Assembly: GCA_937897215.1 (NCBI GenBank)
Contig: CALCBQ010000019.1
Span: forward strand, 1-34,708
From: an uncultured Clostridia bacterium
GTDB taxonomy: Bacteria > Bacillota > Clostridia > Oscillospirales > Acutalibacteraceae
Direction of reading: 5' to 3'
DNA: 34,708 bases
The notes below the pieces were generated by a model. That model saw only the letters and a program-made list of their open reading frames with translations. It made no database searches and was not told the DNA's origin. This document shows positions 14,687 through 23,377 of the stretch, piece by piece (position 1 is the first letter of the stretch; each line of letters begins with the position of its first letter). A program made the position numbers and the translations under genes.

Positions 14687-16096
14687 ATGATAAAAAACAG
14701 TATAGTAAAACGCTGGGCCGTTTCAGTACTAACTGGCATTATCGTGTTAATCATTGCTATTGGTGTATTAATAAGTTTTATTCTAAAAGAACAATATTAT
14801 GATTCAGTTGAAATGACTCTAAATTCCCGTTCATCTGCAATGGTGCTTTCAAATTTTAACACGGCATCTGCAATCAGTGATGAAGCATTTAACAAACTTG
14901 CCAGAAACTTTGTTCATAATTTTTCTGATAAAAATGTTATGGAAGTCTGGGTTATAGATAAAAATGGTAATGTTGTTGTATCGTCCACGGGTTTTTCAGT
15001 TAAAGGAGAGGTTTTTCCTGATTACAACTATGCCAAAACAAGTGATAATGGTAAGGGCTTTTGGATAGGAAAAATGCAAAGTGGCGAAAAAGTAATGGCA
15101 ATGACATATGTTTTGCCACAAAGTGATAATAATGTTAACGGTGCGGTAAGATACATTATTTCACTTGAAGATATAGACAAACAACTTGTGCAGATATGGA
15201 TAGTAATTGGTGTACTCTTGGTTGTGTTTATATCGTTTGTAGTAACGTCTGGCGCATTTTTTATCAGTTCAATTATTAATCCCGTAAGGAAAATTAATGA
15301 AACTGCTTCTAAAATTGCTAAAGGCGAATTTAATGTTTCAATAGATAAACATAAATATGACGATGAAATTGGTCAGTTGTGTGAAACTATTAATAATATG
15401 GCTTATGAAATCGGAGAAACAGAGCGAATGAAAAATGAATTCATTTCTACTGTTTCACATGAACTTAGGACACCGCTTACTGCAATTAAGGGTTGGGGAG
15501 AGACAATCCGTTCTTCAAAAGATGATGACGAAATAATTGAAAAAGGAATCAACGTGATTGTGAATGAATCAGAGCGTCTTACTGATTTGGTTGAAGAACT
15601 TCTTGATTTCTCCCGTATGGAAAGTGGTAAAATGACTTTAAAAATATCTAGGACTGATATTGTTAAAGACCTGTCAGAAGTTCTTGAAGTATTTAGAGAG
15701 CGTTCTGAACGCGAGGGTATAGAATTAATAATTAATATTCCTTTTAACAGTTTAATGGCAACTTGTGATATTAATCGTCTCAAACAAGTTTTTGTTAATG
15801 TTATTGACAATAGTTTTAAGTATAACAAAAAAGGCGGATTTGTGAAGGTTGATTTAGAATGTACTAACAACGATTTCAAGGTTGTTATTAGTGATAATGG
15901 TTGTGGCATTTCAAAAAACGACCTTCCTCGTGTAACAGAGAAGTTTTTTAAGGCTAATAATAGTGTTCGCGGAAGTGGTATCGGCTTAGCAGTTGCCGAT
16001 GAAATTATAAAACTTCATAAAGGCGAAATGATTATTGATAGTCAGGTGGGTAGCGGTACTACCACCACAATTAGAATACCGCGTAAAAACAGTTAG
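14687..16096 (+). CDS. Membrane sensor histidine kinase
   Basis: The partner kinase has 469 residues. A first membrane segment (about 12-33) is followed by an outside sensor region of roughly 130 residues with a PAS/Cache-like segment (VMEVWVIDKNGNVVVSST). A second membrane segment (about 168-192) leads to a HAMP domain (NPVRKINETASKIAKGEF), HisKA with the phosphorylated H258 in STVSHELRTPLTAIKGWGE, and a HATPase domain with N box NVIDNSFKYNKKGG, G1 DNGCGI and G2 GSGIGLAVADEI. The arrangement matches PhoR/WalK-type kinases. The outside region faces the same space as the upstream lipoprotein, which may pass it a signal (inference). Confidence 0.94.
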   Translation: MIKNSIVKRWAVSVLTGIIVLIIAIGVLISFILKEQYYDSVEMTLNSRSSAMVLSNFNTASAISDEAFNKLARNFVHNFSDKNVMEVWVIDKNGNVVVSSTGFSVKGEVFPDYNYAKTSDNGKGFWIGKMQSGEKVMAMTYVLPQSDNNVNGAVRYIISLEDIDKQLVQIWIVIGVLLVVFISFVVTSGAFFISSIINPVRKINETASKIAKGEFNVSIDKHKYDDEIGQLCETINNMAYEIGETERMKNEFISTVSHELRTPLTAIKGWGETIRSSKDDDEIIEKGINVIVNESERLTDLVEELLDFSRMESGKMTLKISRTDIVKDLSEVLEVFRERSEREGIELIINIPFNSLMATCDINRLKQVFVNVIDNSFKYNKKGGFVKVDLECTNNDFKVVISDNGCGISKNDLPRVTEKFFKANNSVRGSGIGLAVADEIIKLHKGEMIIDSQVGSGTTTTIRIPRKNS

Positions 16097-16107
16097 GAGT
16101 AATTATT

Positions 16108-17085
16108 TTGAGTAGTCAGAAACACAAAACATCAATTGGTGGACAAGCGTTAATTGAAGGTATTATGATGCGAGGTCCGAAAGGTAATGCTATGTCTGTG
16201 CGTTTACCTGATGGTACAATTGAAACAGAATTAGAGCCATATATTCCGTTAAAACAAAAGAACAAGCTCTTTGGCGTCCCTATCATTAGAGGTGTAGCAG
16301 CATTTGCGGAATCTATGATTACAGGTTATAAATATCTTATGAAATCCGCTGATAAGACGATGACCGAAGAAGAAAAAGAGGAAGAAATGTCAAAACTTGA
16401 CCGTTGGCTTACAGACCATATGGGCGAAAAAATGATGGCGGTTATAGGTGTAATTTCTGCTGTTTTAGGTGTTGGTCTTGCGTTTGTAATCTTTATGTAT
16501 CTGCCAACTCTTGGAGTGGATTTATTAGACGATTACATTTTAAGAAGTGTTGATATTCAAAGATTTCATCCATTGCTTGAAGGCATTTTAAGAATGATTA
16601 TTTTTGTTCTTTATATGTATGTAGTTTCAAGAATGTCAATGATTAAACGAGTTTTTATGTATCACGGTGCAGAGCATAAAACAATTTTCTGCTATGAAAA
16701 CGCGCTTGATTTAACGGTAGAAAATGTCAGAAAAATGTCTCGTTTTCATCCTCGTTGCGGTACAAGTTTTATGTTTGTAATGATTATTATAAGTGTTCTT
16801 GTATCTTCTGCACTTGTGCTTATATTCCCAGGACTTGCCGAGATTAACAGAATTCTCTGGATAGCAATTAAGGTGGCTATTTTGCCTCTTGTTATGGGAT
16901 TGGGTTACGAGTTTATTAAGTATGCAGGAAAACATGAAAACGGACTTGTGAAAATTTTGTCTGCACCAGGTCTTTTAATGCAAAGAATCACTACTGTTGA
17001 ACCGACTGACGATATTATTGAAGTAGCGATTGAGTCAATCAAAGCAGTAATCACAGATAATCCTGAGGATGACCAGATAAGATGA
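16108..17085 (+). CDS. yqhQ: YqhQ-like DUF1385 membrane protein
   Basis: This 325-residue protein matches the DUF1385 family: IGGQALIEGIMMRGPKGNA at the N-terminus, FGVPIIRGVAAFAES, a YHGAEHKTIFCYE motif, and FHPRCGTSFMFVMIIIS. Several membrane segments follow. The function is not known for certain; histidines and cysteine in HGAEHK and HPRCG suggest metal or thiol chemistry. The start is a TTG with AGGAG 8 bases ahead. That ribosome site overlaps the stop of the kinase gene. It overlaps prmC by 4 bases (ATGA), a pairing that recurs in Firmicutes. Confidence 0.9.
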   Translation: MSSQKHKTSIGGQALIEGIMMRGPKGNAMSVRLPDGTIETELEPYIPLKQKNKLFGVPIIRGVAAFAESMITGYKYLMKSADKTMTEEEKEEEMSKLDRWLTDHMGEKMMAVIGVISAVLGVGLAFVIFMYLPTLGVDLLDDYILRSVDIQRFHPLLEGILRMIIFVLYMYVVSRMSMIKRVFMYHGAEHKTIFCYENALDLTVENVRKMSRFHPRCGTSFMFVMIIISVLVSSALVLIFPGLAEINRILWIAIKVAILPLVMGLGYEFIKYAGKHENGLVKILSAPGLLMQRITTVEPTDDIIEVAIESIKAVITDNPEDDQIR

Positions 17086-17912
17086 CATTAAAAGAATTAT
17101 ATTGTTTTTGTTCAGACAAACTGTCCTTTAGTGATGCTCCTGAATTTGAAACAACTTGTATATTTGAAGATATTTTGAACATACCGAAATCAAAAATATA
17201 TTTTGATGAAAATCAAGTTGATAATAGTCAGATTGAAGTTGTTGAAAGTGTGTTAAGTCGTCGTGAAAATGGCGAACCGTTACAATATATTCTCGGTAAA
17301 TGGGATTTTTATGATATGACTTTTAATGTAGGCGAAGGCGTGTTGATTCCTCGACCTGAAACAGAAGCACTTGTTGATTTTGCCCTAGAAAAAATTGTGA
17401 ATATCGAAAACCCGGTCATCTATGATTTGTGTGCGGGTAGTGGTTGCATTGGATTAACTATCGCAAATCACAAAAAAGATGCAAAAGTTTTTCTTCTTGA
17501 AAAAGAGGAGAGTGCACTGAATTATCTTAAATCAAATAAGGAAAAATATAACCTTGATAACGCTTATGTAATACAAGGCGATTTGTTTGATATTGATTTT
17601 TCACAAGTTCCCCAAGCTGATGTTATTCTTTCAAACCCACCATATATTCCTGCAAGTGAAATAAGTGAGTTACAAAAAGAAGTGCATTTTGAGCCAATTT
17701 CTGCTCTTGACGGTGGTATAGACGGACTTGACTTTTACCGATGCATAGCAGAAAAATGGGTTTCAAATGTCAAAAAGAGTGGCTATATTGCTCTTGAATG
17801 TGGCGAGGAGCAAAGCGAAGATATAATCAACTTGTTCAGCGGAAAATATTCTGAAAAACAAGTGATTTATGATTTTAATAATATTGACAGAATTGTAACA
17901 TTTGGAATATAA
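17082..17912 (+). CDS. prmC: Peptide chain release factor glutamine methyltransferase
   Basis: PrmC methylates the GGQ glutamine of release factors RF1 and RF2, using SAM. The 276-residue protein has an N-terminal helical region (LKELYCFCSDKLSF, GEPLQYILGKWDFYDMTFNV), then LIPRPETEALVDFALE, the SAM-binding loop YDLCAGSGCIGLTIA and the active N185-P-P-Y motif in SNPPYIPASEI. The end SAEGKYSEKQV-like tail here reads FSGKYSEKQVIYDFNNIDRI, as usual. prfA, its common neighbour, is absent here. Confidence 0.95.
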   Translation: MTLKELYCFCSDKLSFSDAPEFETTCIFEDILNIPKSKIYFDENQVDNSQIEVVESVLSRRENGEPLQYILGKWDFYDMTFNVGEGVLIPRPETEALVDFALEKIVNIENPVIYDLCAGSGCIGLTIANHKKDAKVFLLEKEESALNYLKSNKEKYNLDNAYVIQGDLFDIDFSQVPQADVILSNPPYIPASEISELQKEVHFEPISALDGGIDGLDFYRCIAEKWVSNVKKSGYIALECGEEQSEDIINLFSGKYSEKQVIYDFNNIDRIVTFGI

Positions 17913-17941
17913 TACTTATTTAGAAATGAAAGGGGATTATT

Positions 17942-18607
17942 ATGATTTTTGATTTATTCCGTGGCGATTCAGATATGCTTGATTTAATAATAAATCTCTT
18001 TTCCCGACTTTTTGTAGTTTTTTGCACAATGCCTATTCACGAATATGCTCATGCATTGATTGCAACAAAGTTAGGCGACCAGACACCTCGTCTTTCGGGC
18101 AGATTGACACTTAATCCCATGGCTCATATTTCGCCATTGGGCGCAGTTATGATTTTCCTATGCGGATTTGGTTATGCAAAACCTGTTAATGTTAATCCTA
18201 GAAACTTTAAAGATGCTAAAAAGGGTATGGCATTAACGGCCATTGCAGGTCCAATTTCAAACTTGATTATGGGCTTTGTTTTCATTTTTATTGCTACTTT
18301 GCTTTCTAACATTATTAATACTGAAAGTGTACTTTCATTTGCAATTTTCTATTTCCTATTCTTTGCAGGTTCAATTAATGTGAATCTGGCAGTATTTAAT
18401 TTATTGCCAATTCCACCACTTGATGGCTCAAGAATTCTTCAGCTCCTTATACCCGCAAAATATTATTACAAGTTTTTGCAATATGAAAGATATATTGTGA
18501 TTGTAGTATTTGTTTTGATTGCGACAGGCGTTCTTTCAAGACCTCTATCTGCAATTTCTTACTTTTTTATTGATTTATTTGTTAAAATTGCAAGTTTACC
18601 ATTTTAA
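17942..18607 (+). CDS. M50 family (site-2 protease-like) membrane metallopeptidase
   Basis: This 221-residue membrane protease has the zinc motif H33-EYA-H37 (PIHEYAHALIA) in its first membrane segment and the third-ligand motif NLLPIPPLDG (D161). A GPISNLIMGF stretch precedes it. The small size, without PDZ or CBS domains, fits the YwhC-like minimal S2P group. Such proteases cut membrane-bound anti-sigma factors or signal peptides; the target is not known here. A GAAAGGGG ribosome site precedes the ATG. It sits 13 bases before scpA. Confidence 0.92.
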   Translation: MIFDLFRGDSDMLDLIINLFSRLFVVFCTMPIHEYAHALIATKLGDQTPRLSGRLTLNPMAHISPLGAVMIFLCGFGYAKPVNVNPRNFKDAKKGMALTAIAGPISNLIMGFVFIFIATLLSNIINTESVLSFAIFYFLFFAGSINVNLAVFNLLPIPPLDGSRILQLLIPAKYYYKFLQYERYIVIVVFVLIATGVLSRPLSAISYFFIDLFVKIASLPF

Positions 18608-18620
18608 TAAAGGATAGTTT

Positions 18621-19358
18621 ATGGAAAAAATTTCGTACAAATTAGATGTGTTTGAAGGTCCAATGGACTTGCTTTTACATCTAATATCAAAACATAAGCT
18701 GAATATTTATGATATTCCTATTGTAACTTTGGTTGAGCAGTATGTGGATTATGTTCGTCAAATGCAAGAAGAAGATATGTATGTTGCTGCCGAGTTTCTT
18801 GAAATGGCGGCTCGTTTGGTGTATTTAAAATCGGTTTCCTTGTTGCCTGTTTATACAGAAGCTGAGGAATTAAAACAAGAATTGCAAGGGGAACTTATTG
18901 AATACCGTGATATGAAACTTCTTGCAGAGAAGTTGTCAGAAAATACCGATGGTTTTGGCACGTTTATAAGACAACCTGAAAAAATTGACCCCGACCAGAC
19001 ATACAAGCGTCTTCACGACCCTGAAGAACTTTTCAGTGCCTATGTTTCAGCAGCAGGTAGAAAACTTCGTCAATTGCCTCCACCAATTGAAGCATTCCGC
19101 GAAATTGTTGTAAAAAAAGTGGTATCGGTTGGCTCAAAGATTTCAAACATTTTTAAAAAGTTAACTAAAAAAGGACAAAAAGCAAAGTTTAATACTTTGT
19201 TTGCGGATGCCGAGTCCCGTTCAGATATTGTTGCAACATTTTTAGCTGTGCTTGAACTTACAAAATCTAAAAAAGTAAAAGTTATAGGCGATGGCGAAGA
19301 AGCGCAAGTTGAACTTTTAGATTCTGATTATTCAGAAGTTAGTGAGGAATGGAATTAA
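18621..19358 (+). CDS. scpA: Segregation and condensation protein A
   Basis: ScpA is the kleisin subunit that, with ScpB, bridges the SMC dimer to compact and separate chromosomes. The 245-residue product opens with YKLDVFEGPMDLLLHLISKH, the family signature. It continues with NIYDIPIVTLVEQYVDYV, AAEFLEMAARLVYLKS and a C-terminal winged-helix region ending VATFLAVLELTKSKKVKV. Length is typical. The stop overlaps the scpB start. Confidence 0.96.
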   Translation: MEKISYKLDVFEGPMDLLLHLISKHKLNIYDIPIVTLVEQYVDYVRQMQEEDMYVAAEFLEMAARLVYLKSVSLLPVYTEAEELKQELQGELIEYRDMKLLAEKLSENTDGFGTFIRQPEKIDPDQTYKRLHDPEELFSAYVSAAGRKLRQLPPPIEAFREIVVKKVVSVGSKISNIFKKLTKKGQKAKFNTLFADAESRSDIVATFLAVLELTKSKKVKVIGDGEEAQVELLDSDYSEVSEEWN

Positions 19359-19924
19359 TGAAAGCAAGTAAATTACAAGCGGCAGTTGAGGCAATTCTTT
19401 TTGCATCAGGAGAGCCAATTGAACTTGAAAGAATAGCGGAAGCGCTTGAAATCGAAACTGAATTGTGCGAACAGGTTGTTTTTAATCTTTCTGCTCAACT
19501 TGATGAACGAAATAGTGGAATTACTGTTCTTAAATTAGGCGATAAATATCAACTATCATCTAGAACAGAATTTGCAGAAGTAATTAGAGATGTACTAGAA
19601 CTTCGTAAGAATACACCATTATCACAAGCTGCATTTGAAGTCTTGGCAGTTATTGCGTATAATCAACCGGTTACAAAATCTTTTGTTGAACAAGTGCGTG
19701 GTGTAGATTGTAGTGGCGTTATTTCTACACTCTGTCAGAAAAAACTTATTGAAGAGAAAGGCAGACTTGATTTGCCGGGAAGACCATTAATTTATGGTAC
19801 AACCCCCGATTTTCTTCGTTGTTTCTCGATTTCATCGCTTGATGAACTTCCCGCAATTCCTGATAGTGAAAAGAATGAAGCGGAATTTGAAGAAGAAACA
19901 GAAAACGAAACAGTTAACGAATAA
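19358..19924 (+). CDS. scpB: Segregation and condensation protein B
   Basis: ScpB binds ScpA in the SMC complex. The protein contains KLQAAVEAILFASGEPIELE, ITVLKLGDKYQLSSRTEFAE, LSQAAFEVLAVIAYNQPVTK, VRGVDCSGVISTLCQKKLIE and GRPLIYGTTPDFLRCFSI, all characteristic of two winged-helix domains. I place the start at ATG 19358, which overlaps the scpA stop as TAATG and has GAGG 10 bases upstream. An in-frame ATG at 19349 would sit on that ribosome site. The acidic tail (EFEEETENETVNE) is common. Confidence 0.94.
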   Translation: MKASKLQAAVEAILFASGEPIELERIAEALEIETELCEQVVFNLSAQLDERNSGITVLKLGDKYQLSSRTEFAEVIRDVLELRKNTPLSQAAFEVLAVIAYNQPVTKSFVEQVRGVDCSGVISTLCQKKLIEEKGRLDLPGRPLIYGTTPDFLRCFSISSLDELPAIPDSEKNEAEFEEETENETVNE

Positions 19925-19957
19925 GTTAGATATAATTTTTTATAGGAGGTGTTTTAA

Positions 19958-20659
19958 TTGACAGGTTTATACATATTTCTTGGTATAATTGGTTTTATAG
20001 TTTTATTACTTAGCATTCGCATTACAGTTAATGGCGAATTTTTTGAAGAATTCAAATTAAATATTAAATGGTTGTTTGTAAAAATCGATATTTTACCTGC
20101 AAAAAAGAAAGATAAACCTAAAAAAGAAAAAACACCTAAGGAGAAAAAAGAAAAACCAACAACTGAAGAAGTAGTTGAAGAAACACCAACAGAAAAGAAA
20201 GAGAACATTTTTGTAAAGTTTTACAACAATCAAGGTTTTGATGGTGTAATTCAGTTAATTAATAATGTTGGTAAAGCATTAGGCAAATTAATGCACTCTT
20301 TTAAAAAACATATTGTTTTGCGAGAATTGTATTTGTGGATGACAGTTACAGGTGGATGCGATGCAGCAGAAACTGCCCTTGAATATGGACGCGTTTGTCA
20401 AAAGGTTTTCCCAGCAATGTCTTTTATTTGTTCAAATCTTACTGTTAAGAAATATGATGTTGAAATTGAACCTGACTTTTTAGGCAGTAAAAACAAAGCA
20501 GAGTTTGCATTTTCAGTATCGGTAAGACCCATATTTATTCTAAATGCACTTATAGTACTTGTGTTTAGATTATTAATTAAAGTTGTTCTCAAATTCCTTA
20601 TGGGAATTAAAGATAAATCAAAAAATAATGAAAATATAAATGAAGGTGGTGCTTTATGA
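19958..20659 (+). CDS. DUF2953 family membrane protein
   Basis: The 233-residue product has an N-terminal membrane segment (residues 3-22), a charged, lysine-rich linker (about 48-90, repeated KKE/TPKEKKEKP type), a middle domain with LRELYLWMTVTGGCDAAETALEYG, and a C-terminal hydrophobic segment. The G-x-DAA-x-TA-x-xYG motif is the mark of DUF2953. Function is unknown; in many Firmicutes the gene precedes the gerW-type gene, as here, with a 4-base overlap. The start is a TTG with AGGAGGTG 8 bases ahead. Confidence 0.85.
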   Translation: MTGLYIFLGIIGFIVLLLSIRITVNGEFFEEFKLNIKWLFVKIDILPAKKKDKPKKEKTPKEKKEKPTTEEVVEETPTEKKENIFVKFYNNQGFDGVIQLINNVGKALGKLMHSFKKHIVLRELYLWMTVTGGCDAAETALEYGRVCQKVFPAMSFICSNLTVKKYDVEIEPDFLGSKNKAEFAFSVSVRPIFILNALIVLVFRLLIKVVLKFLMGIKDKSKNNENINEGGAL

Positions 20660-21102
20660 TGAAAGAAAAATCATCAGCAGCAGGAATTCTTGAAACTACA
20701 ATTGAAAAGGTTAAAGACCTTGTTAATGTCAGCACAATCATTGGCGAACCAATGAAAGTTGAAGGTGGCGTTACAATTATCCCTGTTTCAAAAGTAACTT
20801 ATGGTTTTGCATCAGGTGGTTCAGACTTCCCATCAAAATCAAATCAAGATATTTTTGGTGGCGGCGGTGGAGCAGGCGTTACAATTATGCCTATCGCATT
20901 CCTTGTTATTGACGCTTACGGTAATGTTGATATTAAGCATATTACTGCATTTGATAACGCTGCAGAGCGTATTGTAGGTCTTGTGCCTGAAATGTTTGAC
21001 AAGGTTTCAAATGCTGTTAATAAAGCAAAAATGGATAAAGTATTCAACACTGCAGTAGCAGGTGTTGAAGCAGAAAAAACTGAGGAAACAGTAACTGAAT
21101 AA
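20656..21102 (+). CDS. GerW/YtfJ family sporulation-type protein
   Basis: The 148 residues match the GerW family: LETTIEKVKDLVNVSTIIGEPM, VEGGVTIIPVSKVTYGFASGG, a glycine-rich FGGGGGAGVTIMPIAFLVI and a polar C-terminal tail. In Bacillus GerW/YtfJ is needed for germination; the family also occurs in species with no known spores. It overlaps the DUF2953 gene by 4 bases and precedes a DacF-type gene, also a sporulation-linked type. A second ATG at 20659 is possible. Confidence 0.92.
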   Translation: MMKEKSSAAGILETTIEKVKDLVNVSTIIGEPMKVEGGVTIIPVSKVTYGFASGGSDFPSKSNQDIFGGGGGAGVTIMPIAFLVIDAYGNVDIKHITAFDNAAERIVGLVPEMFDKVSNAVNKAKMDKVFNTAVAGVEAEKTEETVTE

Positions 21103-21147
21103 TTCTTATTAATTGCCGAAACACATATACTGTTTTGGTGATTGATT

Positions 21148-22224
21148 ATGAAAAATATAATATCTATCTTTCTTGTAATTGCATTATTGTTTAATAGCGG
21201 TATGGTAGTCTGCGCTCAAAATCAATTAAAAATTTCTGCTAAATCTGCAGTTGTAATTTGTGCGGATACAGCCGAGGTTGTTTATTCTAAAAATATGAAT
21301 GAACGATTATCTATGGCGAGTACTACTAAAATAATGACAGCTATTCTGGCACTTGAATATGGAGCAAGCGACGAAAATCATAGAGTTACAACTGATATGA
21401 TTTCTGTTGAGGGAACTTCTATTGGTCTTCTTGATGGCGATGAGATTTCATTAAAAACGCTCGTTAAAGGTATGTTATTGGAATCTGGCAATGATGCTGC
21501 TAATGCTACTGCTTATATTGTAGGTGGTAGTATTTCGCAGTTCGTCGATATGATGAATAATAAGGCAAAAGAAATAGGAATGAATTCAACTGCTTTTGAA
21601 ACTCCGTCAGGACTTGATGGAGAAAATCACTATTCAACCGCTTTTGATATGGCACTTTTAGGTGCATATGCTATTAAAAATCCTGAATTCAAAAGTATTT
21701 GTGCAGACAAAAGTGATGTTGTATATTATGGTAATCCGCCATATAGACGTGTGTTTACTAATCACAACAAACTTTTAGAGCTTTATGATGGTACTTTTGG
21801 AATTAAAACGGGATTTACTAAAAAGAGTGGCAGATGTCTTGTGTCATCGGTGGAAAAAGATGGTAAAACTCTTGTTGCAGTTACGCTGAACGCACCTGAT
21901 GACTGGAATGACCATATTAAAATGTATGATTATGCATTTGAAAGAGTTTTTTCTCATCAGTTAACTGATAGTCTGAATTCTATCAAATTAAAAGTTGTTG
22001 GTGGCGTTAAAAATGTTATAAATGTTGAGCCATTATCAAGTATTGAATATACAACGATTGCTTCTCAGTTGAATTATGATAGTAGAATTTATATTGAACA
22101 GTTTGTTTATGCTCCCGTATACAAAGGGGATATTGTGGGCAAAATAGAGTTTTATTCAGGCAAAATAAAGTTAGGCGAAGTACCTGTTTGTGCAAAAGAA
22201 ACTGTTCTAATTAAAAATAGTTAA
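21148..22224 (+). CDS. D-alanyl-D-alanine carboxypeptidase (peptidase S11, DacF-like)
   Basis: This penicillin-binding enzyme removes the terminal D-Ala from wall peptides outside the membrane. A signal peptide (about 1-23, ending VVCA) is followed by the three active motifs: S58-T-T-K61 in MASTTKIMTAI, S113-G-N115 in LESGNDAANA and K220-T-G in GIKTGFTKKSGR. A beta-rich C-terminal domain (about 265-358) matches PBP5_C. I prefer ATG 21148 with GGTGA as ribosome site over the in-frame TTG 21142. No membrane anchor helix is obvious at the C-terminus. Position after gerW hints at a sporulation-type DacF role, not proven. Confidence 0.93.
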   Translation: MKNIISIFLVIALLFNSGMVVCAQNQLKISAKSAVVICADTAEVVYSKNMNERLSMASTTKIMTAILALEYGASDENHRVTTDMISVEGTSIGLLDGDEISLKTLVKGMLLESGNDAANATAYIVGGSISQFVDMMNNKAKEIGMNSTAFETPSGLDGENHYSTAFDMALLGAYAIKNPEFKSICADKSDVVYYGNPPYRRVFTNHNKLLELYDGTFGIKTGFTKKSGRCLVSSVEKDGKTLVAVTLNAPDDWNDHIKMYDYAFERVFSHQLTDSLNSIKLKVVGGVKNVINVEPLSSIEYTTIASQLNYDSRIYIEQFVYAPVYKGDIVGKIEFYSGKIKLGEVPVCAKETVLIKNS

Positions 22225-22237
22225 TAAAGGATTTTAG

Positions 22238-22987
22238 GTGATTATGGCTGATAATAAAATCAGACTTCAAAAATACATCTCTGAATGCGGTGTTGCATCT
22301 CGCAGAAAAGCAGAAGAGTTAATCGCAGCAGGCAAAGTAAAGGTTAATGGTAAACCTGCATCTATTGGCGATAAAGTTGACCCAAAGCGTGATACTGTTG
22401 TCGTTGCGGGTAAAAAGTTAGTTAAAAGCAAAAAGAACACATATATTATGCTTCATAAACCACGTGGTTTTATAACAACCTTAAGTGATGAGATGGGCAG
22501 AAAATGTGTGGCTCAACTTGTTGAAGATGTTGGTACACGAGTATATCCAGTTGGTCGTCTTGACCGTGATTCAGAGGGTTTGTTACTCTTAACTGATGAC
22601 GGCGAATTTGCAAACGCTCTTACTCATCCAACACACCATGTTCCAAAAACATATAGAGTAACTGTTCGTCCGTCTATCAATGAAGAAAAAATTACAAAAC
22701 TTACAACAGGTATTGAAATTGACGGTAGAATGACTATGCCATCAGAAGTTCGTGTTATTGAGAAAAAAGAGGGTAGAGTTGTTCTTGAAATTATCATATA
22801 TGAAGGAAGAAATCGTCAAATCAGAAAAATGTGTGATGCATTAGGACTTGAGGTAGCTCGTCTTAAGCGTACTCAGATTGGCTCAGTAAAACTTGGCATG
22901 CTCAAACAAGGCGACTGGCGTAATCTTACGGAAGAAGAAGTTCATAAACTGATAGTTGCATCATCACTTGATAGAAAGAGTAAGTAA
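22238..22987 (+). CDS. rluB: 23S/16S rRNA pseudouridine synthase, RsuA/RluB family
   Basis: This enzyme converts a uridine of ribosomal RNA to pseudouridine. An S4 RNA-binding domain comes first (IRLQKYISECGVASRRKAEE), then the catalytic domain with YPVGRLDRDSEGLLLLTDDG, where the Asp of GRLD is the nucleophile, and YEGRNRQIRKMCDALG near the end. Length 249 is typical of RluB. The start is either GTG 22238, with AAAGGA 6 bases ahead, or ATG 22244; the difference is two residues. Confidence 0.93.
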   Translation: MIMADNKIRLQKYISECGVASRRKAEELIAAGKVKVNGKPASIGDKVDPKRDTVVVAGKKLVKSKKNTYIMLHKPRGFITTLSDEMGRKCVAQLVEDVGTRVYPVGRLDRDSEGLLLLTDDGEFANALTHPTHHVPKTYRVTVRPSINEEKITKLTTGIEIDGRMTMPSEVRVIEKKEGRVVLEIIIYEGRNRQIRKMCDALGLEVARLKRTQIGSVKLGMLKQGDWRNLTEEEVHKLIVASSLDRKSK

Positions 22988-22989
22988 AA

Positions 22990-23361
22990 ATGATTTTTTA
23001 TAAACCTTTAACTAATATTGATAGTATTAAAACTGAATATTCTGATTTCGATTTTGATAATAGTATTTTTGGTATGTATATCGGCATTGACGAAGATGGC
23101 AAGAAAGTTGGAAAATGTCTGATGAAGGTTGATGGATATAATTGCTATATTCTAAAACTTGATTGCGATTTTTCGGACAAGCTTCTTGTTGAAGGATTTC
23201 TTCGCGCTGCTCTTAATTTCTGTGCTAACAGAGGTGCTTATATGGCGCATTGTGAGATAAATGAAATCAGTAATGTTTTAACATATCTTGGATTTGAAAA
23301 TAATAACGGAGTATATAGTGGCGATATTCCTACTTTACTAAAGGGTAGTTGTTGCAAATAA
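22990..23361 (+). CDS. Small GNAT-like protein of unknown function
   Basis: The 123 residues carry a core that reads like the last part of a GNAT acetyltransferase fold: a beta-hairpin (FGMYIGIDEDGKKVGKCLMK), then LLVEGFLRAALNFCANRGAY, EINEISNVLTYLGFENNNGVY and a C-terminal tail GSCCK with two adjacent cysteines. The usual Q/RxxGxG/A acetyl-CoA loop is not clear, so I cannot claim activity. It starts two bases after the rluB stop with no good ribosome site in between, so translation may be coupled. I do not recognise a named family. The GNAT link is weak. Confidence 0.6.
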   Translation: MIFYKPLTNIDSIKTEYSDFDFDNSIFGMYIGIDEDGKKVGKCLMKVDGYNCYILKLDCDFSDKLLVEGFLRAALNFCANRGAYMAHCEINEISNVLTYLGFENNNGVYSGDIPTLLKGSCCK

Positions 23362-23377
23362 ATTGGAGTGATATATA

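Noticed and set aside
15403..15909. 168-residue minus-strand frame opposite the histidine kinase
   Set aside because: Antisense to the HisKA/HATPase coding region, no start signal.
19931..19936. TATAAT before the DUF2953 gene
   Set aside because: No -35 box at a fitting distance and no extended -10, so not enough to call an internal promoter.
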